Origin: Roseibium album
GTDB taxonomy: Bacteria > Pseudomonadota > Alphaproteobacteria > Rhizobiales > Stappiaceae
Length of the DNA: 64,000 nucleotides
Assembly: GCF_001404515.1 (NCBI RefSeq)
Contig: NZ_CXWE01000001.1
Span: forward strand, 682,001 to 746,000
Reading direction: 5' to 3'
The notes under the pieces: model-generated
Seen by the model: the letters and a program-made list of their open reading frames with translations, nothing else
Database searches by the model: none
Told to the model about the DNA's origin: nothing
Shown here: positions 36,182 through 44,143 of the stretch, in pieces
Layout: every line of letters begins with the position of its first letter
How positions within the stretch are numbered: position 1 is the first letter of the stretch
Made by a program: the position numbers and the translations under genes

Positions 36182-36946
36182 TCAGAGCCCTTCCAGAACG
36201 ACCTGGTCGGGCTCTCTTTCACACAGCGCCCGCAAGGCGACGGGATCCCGGCCGTAATACTGTTTGGCAAGAAGCGTTGCGCTGGAAAACACGTGATCCT
36301 TCAGCGCTTTGACCGCTGCTTTGTCGTTTCTTGCTTCGAGCGCATCAAGCAACAGGTCGTGTTGCACAATATCCGGGTGGGTCCATGCTTCGTCCGGCCT
36401 CGGATTCGGCAGCATGATGCGCTGAAGCATCATCAACGTTCTGACCAGCATGGAGTCCAGTGCGGGCATTCCAGCGAGTTTGAAGATCTGCAGGTGAAAA
36501 TCGCGATCGATTTCCGAGCAGGTGAAGACATCCCGCTGGCTTCGGGCTTCCACGAATTGCCGATCGAGGTCACGAAGTTCAGCGAGCTTGCACGGAGTAA
36601 TTTTCTTTACCGCTTCCATGATGCCGGTGGTTTCAAGATTGACGCGCAACCGGAGCAATAACAGGGCTTCGGAAACGGAAGGGTCCGTGACGAAGGTTCC
36701 CTGATACCCTTTGCGGACAACGAGGCCGCCTTCCTGCAGCAACATCAGGGCTTCCCGGATCGTGCTTTGAGAACACGCATAGTCCTTTGCGAGGGATTGT
36801 TCGGTCATGGGGCTGTCCTGCCGAAGCTGGCCAGTCAGAATACGGCCTTTCAAGTCCTGAAAAACCGACTCCGATTTTCGGGTGCGTTTGTCCCCTGAAA
36901 CCTCTTTTGCTTGCGGCGTCTTGTCCGCAGCAATCTGTATGTTCAC
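36182..36946 (-). CDS. GntR-family regulator (FCD/FadR-VanR subgroup)
   Basis: A 254-residue regulator from GTG 36946 (GGCGGGGGCGACGAC before it); an ATG at 37084 would add 46 poorly conserved residues. N-terminal winged helix (SVFQDLKGRILTGQL, MTEQSLAKDYACSQSTIREA, LLQEGGLVVRKGYQGTFV) and C-terminal all-helical FCD domain with metal-type ligands (DRDFHLQIFKLAG and DHVFSSATLL). Wedged between the opp operon and the dipeptidase gene, it most likely controls peptide use. The true start is uncertain. Confidence 0.83.
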   Translation of the reverse strand: MNIQIAADKTPQAKEVSGDKRTRKSESVFQDLKGRILTGQLRQDSPMTEQSLAKDYACSQSTIREALMLLQEGGLVVRKGYQGTFVTDPSVSEALLLLRLRVNLETTGIMEAVKKITPCKLAELRDLDRQFVEARSQRDVFTCSEIDRDFHLQIFKLAGMPALDSMLVRTLMMLQRIMLPNPRPDEAWTHPDIVQHDLLLDALEARNDKAAVKALKDHVFSSATLLAKQYYGRDPVALRALCEREPDQVVLEGL

Positions 36947-37345
36947 GTCGTCGCCCCCGCCACTGATCAAAGATCGGTATCGCCGCAAGGAGCTGCAATG
37001 GATGCCGGAAATTTCAGGCAACCCTGCATGCTCCTTGTCATCCGATTTTCCGCCAGCAACGGAATACCGGTCAATGGGGCGCACCGACCAATAGCAGCCA
37101 TCTGCCGGTCTTTTGTGACCTTTCCACGTTTCTGGTGAAAACCGGGTTGGTCAAAATTGCCTGAAAGTGGGATTCTCACAATGCCGGAATTGACATTTGA
37201 ACGGCTGCAAAAAGTGCTGATGTGTACATCTTCGACCTTGGTCACAATGATTGCAATCGCGAATTCGAAAGCTTTAGTAACAAATTCGCGAGCAGAAAAA
37301 GGTCCGAAGCCACGGGCAGTCGGTTTGGGTCGGGATCAGGTGCCC

Positions 37346-38413
37346 TCAGGCGGACGACTTTTCCAGCATGGACAACCAGTTTTCAAAAGCCAGTTTTCTG
37401 AGTGTTTCAGAACTGAAACCCCGCTCTCGCAGCACATCGAAGAGCCGTGGCAGACCGGTTACATCACTCAGATCTGCAGGCGGAATGCACCCGTCGTAGT
37501 CGGAGCCCAGGCCGACATGGTCCTCGCCGAGCCGATCCACGAGATAGGCAGTGTGATCGGCAACGACTTCAAGGGATGTGTCTTTCTGAAATTTGCCGTC
37601 AGGTCTCAGGAAGGCCACATGGAAATTTACCCCGACCAGGCCTCCGCTTTCCTTGATGGCGTCGAGTTGCTTGTCGGTCAGGTTTCGACTGCTGGCACAG
37701 ATGGAATGCACATTGGAATGACTTGCGACGATCGGCCGGTCGGTAATGCCTGCAAGGTCCCAGAATCCCTTTTCGTTGAGATGTGAGACATCCAGCAAAA
37801 CGCCAAGTTTGTTGCAGGCCCTGACAAGTTCACGCCCGGCTTCTGGCAGGCCAGGACCGATATCAGGTGATGCCGGATAGGACATCGGAACGCCGTAACC
37901 GAAGGCATTTTCACGACTCCAGACAAGGCCGATGGAACGAAGTCCCCGCTCGTAGAGCTCTTCCAGGGCGTGGAACTCCGTGTCGATGGCTTCGGCGCCT
38001 TCGATGTGAAGACTGATGGCAAGCTTGCCGGTTTCGATCGCTTCCCGGTTTTCCTTTGGAGATTTGCAGATGACTACTGAACCGTTCGAGGCGGCTTCAA
38101 TCTGTTCGGCGCGCTCCAACAGGCGCTTGGTGAAGTCGAGCGCCTGTTTTTGCGGTACTGCTTGAAAATTGGACGGGTCCTTCGGATTGAACGACTTGGA
38201 AAAGTCCTGGTCCGGATTCGATGGAACAAACATGGCGAAGAGGCCGCCGGAAAAGCCGGCTTGCCTTGCGCGAACAAAATCGATGTGCCCCTGGTCAGAC
38301 CGTTCAAAAAAGTCGCGTTCCTCGCCCTTGATCGCGTTGATCTCAAGCTTGAGCAGCGTGTCGTTGTGACCGTCGAAAATCGGATAGTGAGAAGCTGAAG
38401 CGTCGTGTTGCAC
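37346..38413 (-). CDS. Membrane-dipeptidase-type zinc peptidase (family M19)
   Basis: A 355-residue renal-dipeptidase-like enzyme. Zinc ligands: His16 and Asp18 in PIFDGHNDTLLK, Glu in SLHIEGAEAID, His in VSHLNEKGFW/VASHSNVHSIC, and the active-site SDYDGCIPP near the end. GTG start at 38413 is supported by AAGGACATTTC; the upstream extension does not fit. No signal peptide, so it probably acts in the cytoplasm. It would split dipeptides brought in by the adjacent opp transporter. Same strand as the GntR gene. Confidence 0.88.
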   Translation of the reverse strand: MQHDASASHYPIFDGHNDTLLKLEINAIKGEERDFFERSDQGHIDFVRARQAGFSGGLFAMFVPSNPDQDFSKSFNPKDPSNFQAVPQKQALDFTKRLLERAEQIEAASNGSVVICKSPKENREAIETGKLAISLHIEGAEAIDTEFHALEELYERGLRSIGLVWSRENAFGYGVPMSYPASPDIGPGLPEAGRELVRACNKLGVLLDVSHLNEKGFWDLAGITDRPIVASHSNVHSICASSRNLTDKQLDAIKESGGLVGVNFHVAFLRPDGKFQKDTSLEVVADHTAYLVDRLGEDHVGLGSDYDGCIPPADLSDVTGLPRLFDVLRERGFSSETLRKLAFENWLSMLEKSSA

Positions 38414-38567
38414 GAAATGTCCTTGAAGATACCGGAGGATCACAAATGGGGGGGCGACGTGCATACTCTAGTCGTTCGCGCAAATAATGTAAGGCGCTTT
38501 TGCGAAAGTGACTTGCAACTGTTGAAAAGCTGGCCCAAGAAGAGTGCCAGATTTTTCGGAGGTCACA

Positions 38568-39299
38568 ATGACGCGCGAATTGCCGCTGCACGAAAACTCA
38601 ATTTTGGGAAAAGATGGCCTGGTTTCACGCCGGACATTTCTGACCGGAGGCCTGTTGCTCACCGGTGCCGCGTTGGCAGGATGCCAGACGGCCGTCGGGC
38701 TGCCGGATCAGGCCGAGCTGCCGGACGAGAACTTCGACTATGCGACCGCCTACGCGGCTTTGCCGGATGGCGAGTACACCTGGCCGGCGATCAATTACAA
38801 GAATTTCGATGAGAGTTATCTGCGGCAGATCGTGGAGTACAAGACCCGGGAAAGACCAGGCACGATCATTGTCGATCCGTACAACAACTATCTTTACTGG
38901 ACCCTTGGCAACAAGAAAGCGCTTCGCTACGGCATCGGTGTCGGTCGCGCCGGATTTGACTGGTCCGGTGAAGCGTTGATCCGCGTGAAGCGCGAACATC
39001 CGATTTGGCGCCCTCCACGCGAGATGATCGCGCGGAAGCCCTCACTCGAGCGATACTGGGAAAAGGGTTATCCGCCCGGCCTGAAAAATCCGCTCGGTGC
39101 GCGTGCCATGGATCTTTGGCAGGGGCCGGTCGATACGCTTTTTCGTATTCACGGCACCAACAAGCCTTCCTCCATCGGCAAGAGCGTTTCTTCCGGCTGC
39201 ATTCGCATGTGGCAGCAAGACGTGATCGACCTGTTCAACCGTGTTCCGCTGCGAACGAAGGTGGTCGTGCTGAGCAAGGACCCCAACGCCGAGGCGTAA
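38568..39299 (+). CDS. L,D-transpeptidase (YkuD domain), lipoprotein-like Tat substrate
   Basis: A 243-residue cell-wall enzyme. The N-terminus has a twin-arginine-like signal (SRRTFLTGGLLLTGAA) ending in a lipobox LAGC at about residue 38, so it may be a Tat-exported lipoprotein. The YkuD catalytic motif is complete: IHGTNKPSSIGKSVSSGCIRM, with His and the nucleophilic Cys. It cross-links peptidoglycan or anchors proteins to it in the periplasm. ATG 38568 follows CGGAGGTCACA. Divergent from the dipeptidase. Confidence 0.92.
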   Translation: MTRELPLHENSILGKDGLVSRRTFLTGGLLLTGAALAGCQTAVGLPDQAELPDENFDYATAYAALPDGEYTWPAINYKNFDESYLRQIVEYKTRERPGTIIVDPYNNYLYWTLGNKKALRYGIGVGRAGFDWSGEALIRVKREHPIWRPPREMIARKPSLERYWEKGYPPGLKNPLGARAMDLWQGPVDTLFRIHGTNKPSSIGKSVSSGCIRMWQQDVIDLFNRVPLRTKVVVLSKDPNAEA

Positions 39300-39318
39300 C
39301 GTCGAGTGGTGCCAGAGC

Positions 39319-39963
39319 CTAGGTTAGGGCAACGTCGTGCAGGACTGCACTGAAGTGGCAGACTGCCGCGGCGAGGACGAACGCGTGCCAGATGGCGTTT
39401 TGGAAGGGCAGCTTCTTCCAGGCATAGAATGCAGTCCCGATCGTGTAGAGCAATCCGCCGGCCAGGATCATGTAGAAGCCGAATGTCGACGCTCTTTCGA
39501 TCAGCGGATTGGCGGCAAAGACAACGACCCAGCCAAGGCCCAGATAGATCGGAACCGTCAATCGCTCGGTACGGGACAGGTGAACCAGCTTCAGCAGGGC
39601 TCCGGACAGGGCACCCGTCCAAACGATCGCAAGCAGGATGCCGCCGGTCCAACCTCCTATGATGACAGCAGCAAGAGGCGTATAGGTACCTGCAATCATC
39701 AGGAAGATCGCCGCATGATCAAGTCGCCGCAAAATGCCGGATTTGTGATCCTTGGCGAGCAAGTTGTAGAGCGCTGAACAGATCAGCATGGTCATCAGGC
39801 AGGCCGCATAGATCATCACGGTGATCTGCCGGGTCGCGTCGCCGGTATTCCAGAGCGTTACCGCGAGCACGACCGTTGCGGTCAGACCGAGGCAGATGCC
39901 AATCGTGTGGATAGCACCATCAGCGATCAGTTCTGCGAGTGATTGAGCCCTGAATTCCGTCAT
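39319..39963 (-). CDS. Hemolysin III / PAQR-family membrane protein
   Basis: A 214-residue protein with seven hydrophobic segments and the HlyIII metal-ligand pattern: CSALYNL, ILRRLDHAAIFLMIAGTYTP, and NAIWHAFVLAAAVCHFSAVL near the end. ATG 39963 sits after GGAAGGTGAA; it follows the MFS stop by 15 bases, so the two are cotranscribed. Function in bacteria is poorly known; membrane homeostasis has been suggested for the family. Confidence 0.9.
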   Translation of the reverse strand: MTEFRAQSLAELIADGAIHTIGICLGLTATVVLAVTLWNTGDATRQITVMIYAACLMTMLICSALYNLLAKDHKSGILRRLDHAAIFLMIAGTYTPLAAVIIGGWTGGILLAIVWTGALSGALLKLVHLSRTERLTVPIYLGLGWVVVFAANPLIERASTFGFYMILAGGLLYTIGTAFYAWKKLPFQNAIWHAFVLAAAVCHFSAVLHDVALT

Positions 39964-39978
39964 TTCACCTTCCACGCC

Positions 39979-41331
39979 TCATGATGTCGAATCATATTCC
40001 AGTGCAATTGAGCTGTAGGCACATGCCAGGGCGATCATGACGCCCATGGTGACGAATATCGACGTGAAACCCGCTCCCATGGCCAGGAGGACGCTTCCCA
40101 GAGTGACACCGAGTGTGCCGCCGACAAGACGGGCGCTGATGATGAGGCCGCTGACTTCGCCCTGTTTGTCTCTCGGCACGGAGTTTGCGGTTATGCGTCC
40201 TGTCGGGATCATTGCGAACGGCAGGAAAATCCCCCACATGAGCAGAACTGGCGCCAGCGCCCAATAAGTGTTCAGCAGCATGACCAGGCCAATCAGTATG
40301 TTGGCTACCGCCAGGAGGGCCATGGAAAACAGAACCGGTTTTCGGGAGCCGTATTTGTCCGAGAATTTTCCGGCCGGGGCAGCCAGAATGGGCATCGGCA
40401 AGACGGCGATGACTGTGCCGATTCCAGCCCAGAGAGCTGAATAGGACAGATCCAGCTGCAGGTAGTGCGGCACATAGATCGCAACGACAATCTTGCTCAT
40501 TTGGGTGAGCAGAATGATCATCGCGCTCGCGTGAAACGGGGGCAGTTTGAACAGGCGTACATCGATCAGCGGCTTGGCCTTTCTGGTCTCATAGACCAGG
40601 AACACCGCGATGCCGATGACACCTCCGAACACGGTTCCAAGGATCACCGGTGACAACCAGCCGAAATCGGGCCCTTCCATCAGGCCGAAAATAAATGCGG
40701 TGAGCCCAATGAGCATCAGCACAAGTCCGATGGGATCGATGACGGGGCGTGGCCGCGAGTGTTCCGGATTGCGCCACAAGATGCAGGCAAGAACACTCCC
40801 CGCGACGACAACAGGAATGTTGATCCAGAAGACCCACCGCCAGGAAAGAAAATCCGTCAGAACACCGCCGACCAATGGACCGGCTGCGAGAAAAATGGTC
40901 GCCATGGCGGCCAGTATGCCGATCGCCCTGCCGCGTTCGTTTTCGTCGAAAGTCAAAGTTGCGGCGGCGAGTGACATGGGAAACATGATCGCCGCGCAAA
41001 GTCCTTGAACGACACGCATTGCGATCAGTATTGCGATGCTGTCTGCCAATCCCGCGACAAGACTGGCGATGGCAAAAACAATACTGCAGGCAATGAGGGC
41101 AGGTCGAAATCCGAACAGGTCGATTGCCTTGCCGCCAACGGCAGCAAAGCATGTGAAGGCAAGCATGTACGCGTTGAGTATCCAGTGTGTCGTTGTCGCG
41201 GACAGGTGGAAATGTTCGCGAATGGCGGGCAATGACACGCCGAGCACCGTTTCGTCGAGCATGACGAGACCGCCGAGACAACCAACCGCAAGAACAAGAC
41301 CCCGCTTACGCTCTTTGTCGGAAAGTGACAT
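39979..41331 (-). CDS. MFS drug exporter (DHA2, 14-helix type)
   Basis: A 450-residue transporter of the EmrB/QacA class. It has the antiporter start LVMLDETVLGVSLPAIREHF, motif C region GPLVGGVLTDFLSWRWVFWIN and about 13-14 hydrophobic segments. Probably exports drugs or other toxic compounds by proton antiport. Cotranscribed with the hemolysin III gene. Start ATG 41331. Divergent neighbour is the LysR gene, which is on the same strand upstream rather than facing it. Confidence 0.88.
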   Translation of the reverse strand: MSLSDKERKRGLVLAVGCLGGLVMLDETVLGVSLPAIREHFHLSATTTHWILNAYMLAFTCFAAVGGKAIDLFGFRPALIACSIVFAIASLVAGLADSIAILIAMRVVQGLCAAIMFPMSLAAATLTFDENERGRAIGILAAMATIFLAAGPLVGGVLTDFLSWRWVFWINIPVVVAGSVLACILWRNPEHSRPRPVIDPIGLVLMLIGLTAFIFGLMEGPDFGWLSPVILGTVFGGVIGIAVFLVYETRKAKPLIDVRLFKLPPFHASAMIILLTQMSKIVVAIYVPHYLQLDLSYSALWAGIGTVIAVLPMPILAAPAGKFSDKYGSRKPVLFSMALLAVANILIGLVMLLNTYWALAPVLLMWGIFLPFAMIPTGRITANSVPRDKQGEVSGLIISARLVGGTLGVTLGSVLLAMGAGFTSIFVTMGVMIALACAYSSIALEYDSTS

Positions 41332-41444
41332 TATCCGCTGCTTCCTTGTCGATAAACACTTTGGGCGTTGCTTGCCCTGTGCCGGTCAATTTCCACCTTA
41401 AGTCAGCCGGCAGACGGTAGCATAGCTGTTTCTTGAGAATGCAA

Positions 41445-42398
41445 TCAAAGGCTTGGCCGATCTGCCGCAAAGGCCAGCGTTGACAAGGCACGGTCAGACT
41501 GCGCACTCCAGGACAACAGGGCCGCTGCCAGGCGGGCCGCCGGACCGTCGTTCGGGTCCGATGCGCGTCTGACGCACCACCAGTCGAGATACATGCCGTC
41601 GTCCGCGATTGGCCGCGCAACCAGTGTGCCATCCGCCAGTTCGGGTTCGATCGCCCATTGGCTGAAAAGCGCAACGCCGAAACTTGCTCGCACAAGATCG
41701 ATGACGGCCTCCGGTGTCGGCATCGACGTCAGGCGGCGGAAAGGTTCGACCGGAGCGCCGAGAAGGGTGGTCCAGTCGAAACCGGGTTCGGCCGTCAGCG
41801 GATATACGAAAAATCGCTCGTCACCCATGTTCAGACTGTTGACGACGGGTTCGCCTGCCAGTGGGTGATTTGCCGACATGACGGCGACGATCGGGTCGGA
41901 TCCAAGTTTTGTGGCCTTGAATTGGGCAAGGGCAGGTTCCCTGCCGAACACCAGCGAAACATCCACGGAACCGTCGATCAGCGAGGCGAGCGGCCGGGAC
42001 GTCGCGTTGCCCGAAAGATCTACTGTCAGGTTGGTGTCTTCGGCTTCCAGATATTCCAGAAAGGCCGGGAACCAGTGGTAACGGCTGTAAGTCGCCTGAC
42101 CGAGCCGGACCAGCAGACGTTGTTCCTGCGCGGAAGCCTCCAGTTCCTGCTCCAGCCTGAACAACTCGGCGAGAAAATTTTCCCCCAGCCGCCTGAGGCG
42201 TTCGCCTTCGGGTGTCAGCTGAAAGCCGGTTTCACCCCGTTGGACGAGAGAAATCCCGATCCGTCGCTCGGCTTCGCGAAGCCGGTGGGAGGCGGCGGAC
42301 TGGGTTATGCCCAGGCGGGATGCGGAAATGGTCATGCTTCCGGTTTCATTCAGGGCGGAGAGGAGCGTCAGGTGATGAATGGCGAGTTTCGGTATCAT
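41445..42398 (-). CDS. LysR-family transcriptional regulator
   Basis: A 317-residue LysR regulator (helix-turn-helix LAIHHLTLLSALNETGSMTI, ASRLGITQSAASHRLREAE) of the MetR-like branch, with an effector-binding domain from about residue 95. It is divergent from the EamA transporter at 42462 with only 63 bases between the starts, and two overlapping palindromes lie in that gap. It most likely controls the exporter and itself. Effector unknown. Confidence 0.9.
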   Translation of the reverse strand: MIPKLAIHHLTLLSALNETGSMTISASRLGITQSAASHRLREAERRIGISLVQRGETGFQLTPEGERLRRLGENFLAELFRLEQELEASAQEQRLLVRLGQATYSRYHWFPAFLEYLEAEDTNLTVDLSGNATSRPLASLIDGSVDVSLVFGREPALAQFKATKLGSDPIVAVMSANHPLAGEPVVNSLNMGDERFFVYPLTAEPGFDWTTLLGAPVEPFRRLTSMPTPEAVIDLVRASFGVALFSQWAIEPELADGTLVARPIADDGMYLDWWCVRRASDPNDGPAARLAAALLSWSAQSDRALSTLAFAADRPSL

Positions 42399-42404
42399 TT
42401 CTCC

Positions 42405-42432
42405 ATGAAATCATTTCATGATCAAAATGAAA
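42405..42432. promoter_or_regulatory. Overlapping palindromes in LysR/EamA spacer
   Basis: ATGAAAT-C-ATTTCAT (42405-42419) is a perfect inverted repeat. It overlaps a second one, TTTCAT-N7-ATGAAA (42414-42432). Both sit between the divergent starts, as expected for a LysR operator and activation site. Confidence 0.6.
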
Positions 42433-42461
42433 ACTAAGAATTTTATTTATGGAGAGAGGCG

Positions 42462-43397
42462 ATGTATCGAAAGGGCATGTCAGTCTTCTCTTTACCCCGC
42501 TTCCAACTCAGTCCTGCAGTCGCAACACTCACAATCGTGGTGACGGCTATCTGCTTCGGTCTGGTACCGGTCTTTGTCCGGGAGTTTCAGGGGCTGGGAA
42601 CCGGTCCGGCCACGATTGCGCTGTACCGCTACGGGATCTCGGTGGTTGTGCTGCTGCCGTTTCTTCCGCGCGAGCGGCATAAATGGGGAAAGGCCTTGCT
42701 TCTTGCCGGCGCGGGAGGTGTCGTCGGCCTCAGTCTGATCGGCTATCTGGAGGCGATCAGCATGGCGCCACTCGCAGCAGCCGGCGTCGTTTACATGTCC
42801 TACCCCGCCTTCGCAGCACTGTTTGCATGGGTACTTCTGCGCCAGGCGCTCACCTGGAGAACCTTCGCCGCGATCGCTCTGGTGCTTGGGGCGGCCTCGC
42901 TCCTGCTGGACCCGTCCACGTTGTCGCCTCAGATCCTTGCGGCTTTGCTATGGGCAATCCCCGCGCCGATCGCCTTCGGTTTTCTGATCGTCGTCCTGAG
43001 CGGAATGTCCGGTGATCTCAATCCTCTTGAGCGCGCAGTGAGCACCCTGGTAGGTGCCATTGCCGGCCTGTTGCCGCTGGCGCTCTATGAAGGTGGCGGA
43101 TCCATATTGCCGTCATCATTCGATGAGTTGTGGCTGATTGTGTTGATGGGGCTGGTCACGGCGCTCGTTCCGCAGATCATGTACACGATCGCATGCCAAA
43201 AAATCGGTCCGATGCGAACCGCAGCAGCCGGCAGTTTCGAGCTGCCCACCATGTTCCTGGTTGGCTGGCTTGTTTTTGGTGAGACATTCGGATTGCTCGA
43301 ACTCGTGTGTGCGTTGCTCGTTCTGTCCGCGATACTGGTTGCGCCTGCACCGGGTGCCAGCCCGGTACGGGAACCGAGGGTCGTCCAGGCAGGATAA
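42462..43397 (+). CDS. EamA/DMT-family transporter
   Basis: A 311-residue protein with ten hydrophobic segments in two EamA repeats (first from about residue 22, second from about 170). Typical features are the start TLTIVVTAICFGLVPVFVRE and VYMSYPAFAALFAWVLLRQ at the end of repeat 1. DMT proteins export amino acids, metabolites or drugs. ATG 42462 follows GGAGAGAGGCG. Regulated presumably by the divergent LysR protein. Confidence 0.88.
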   Translation: MYRKGMSVFSLPRFQLSPAVATLTIVVTAICFGLVPVFVREFQGLGTGPATIALYRYGISVVVLLPFLPRERHKWGKALLLAGAGGVVGLSLIGYLEAISMAPLAAAGVVYMSYPAFAALFAWVLLRQALTWRTFAAIALVLGAASLLLDPSTLSPQILAALLWAIPAPIAFGFLIVVLSGMSGDLNPLERAVSTLVGAIAGLLPLALYEGGGSILPSSFDELWLIVLMGLVTALVPQIMYTIACQKIGPMRTAAAGSFELPTMFLVGWLVFGETFGLLELVCALLVLSAILVAPAPGASPVREPRVVQAG

Positions 43398-43398
43398 A

Positions 43399-43431
43399 TA
43401 TCTTTATAAAAAGTATCTTGATATAAAGATA
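43399..43431. promoter_or_regulatory. MhqR/MarR-like operator upstream of nitroreductase
   Basis: TATCTTGATATAAAGATA (43414-43431) is an 18-base inverted repeat with one mismatched pair, very close to the known MarR-family MhqR-type box (TATCTCGAATTCGAGATA). A second TATCTTTAT at 43399-43407 pairs perfectly with ATAAAGATA at 43423-43431. It lies 65 bases before the nitroreductase start, in an AT-rich promoter region. Confidence 0.6.
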
Positions 43432-43496
43432 AAAAGTGATTATCTCCGGCTCACCCGGGCGGCTAGAAGCCCGCATGAGCCTAGGAGAACTTGCCA

Positions 43497-44081
43497 ATGA
43501 CTGGTCGCAATCCCGATCATCCCGTCGAAAACCTCTTTGTCGATCGTTGGTCAACGCGCGCTTTTGACGGATCCGAAATGCCGGAAGCCGATCTGAAAAC
43601 CATCCTCGAAGCGGCGCGCTGGTCGCCGTCGGCCTTCAATATTCAGCCCTGGCGGTTCGTTTACGCACGCCGAGGGGATGACCATTGGGAAACCCTGGTC
43701 AATCTGCTGAACCCCTTCAACCTGGATTGGGCCCAGCATGCCTCAGCGCTGGTTTATCTGTTTTCTGACACGGAAGTTGACGGCAAGAACGACGAGCCGA
43801 ACCGGGCGAGCGGCACCCATTCCTTCGATGCGGGATCGGCTTGGGCCCATGTCGCTCTACAGGCAACCGCGCTCGGGTATCACACACATGGGATGGCCGG
43901 CATCTTGATAGAGGATATTCACCAGCGGCTGGGTGTCCCGGACCGGTTCAAGCCGGAAATCGCCATTGCAATCGGCAGGCGGGGCGATGCGTCTCAACTG
44001 TCGGAAAGTCTGCAGGAGCGCGAAACGCCGAGCGCTCGCAAACCACTGAGCGAAATCGCCTTTGCGGGAACCTGGGGCTGA
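43497..44081 (+). CDS. Nitroreductase-family flavoprotein
   Basis: A 194-residue FMN-dependent oxidoreductase. It has the FMN-phosphate site RWSTRAFDG near the N-terminus, ILEAARWSPSAFNIQPWRFV (the family's strongest motif) and ALQATALGYHTHGMAGI. It would reduce nitro compounds or quinones with NAD(P)H. The MhqR-like operator upstream points to induction by quinones or related electrophiles. ATG 43497 follows TAGGAGAACTTGCCA; a TTG two codons upstream is less likely. Confidence 0.9.
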   Translation: MTGRNPDHPVENLFVDRWSTRAFDGSEMPEADLKTILEAARWSPSAFNIQPWRFVYARRGDDHWETLVNLLNPFNLDWAQHASALVYLFSDTEVDGKNDEPNRASGTHSFDAGSAWAHVALQATALGYHTHGMAGILIEDIHQRLGVPDRFKPEIAIAIGRRGDASQLSESLQERETPSARKPLSEIAFAGTWG

Positions 44082-44110
44082 CGAAACGGTTCTCTCGTGC
44101 ATTGAGCGAA

Positions 44111-44135
44111 GGTGGCGAATAATTGCATCGCCACC
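44111..44135. terminator. Hairpin between convergent nitroreductase and RND genes
   Basis: Perfect eight-pair stem GGTGGCGA / TCGCCACC with a nine-base loop in the 62-base convergent gap. No T tract on either side; possibly a shared weak terminator. Confidence 0.5.
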
Positions 44136-44143
44136 CCGCTACA

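Noticed and set aside
37219..37230. GATGTGTACATC as a GntR operator
   Set aside because: Only an imperfect palindrome, about 270 bases from the assigned GntR start; not strong enough to list.
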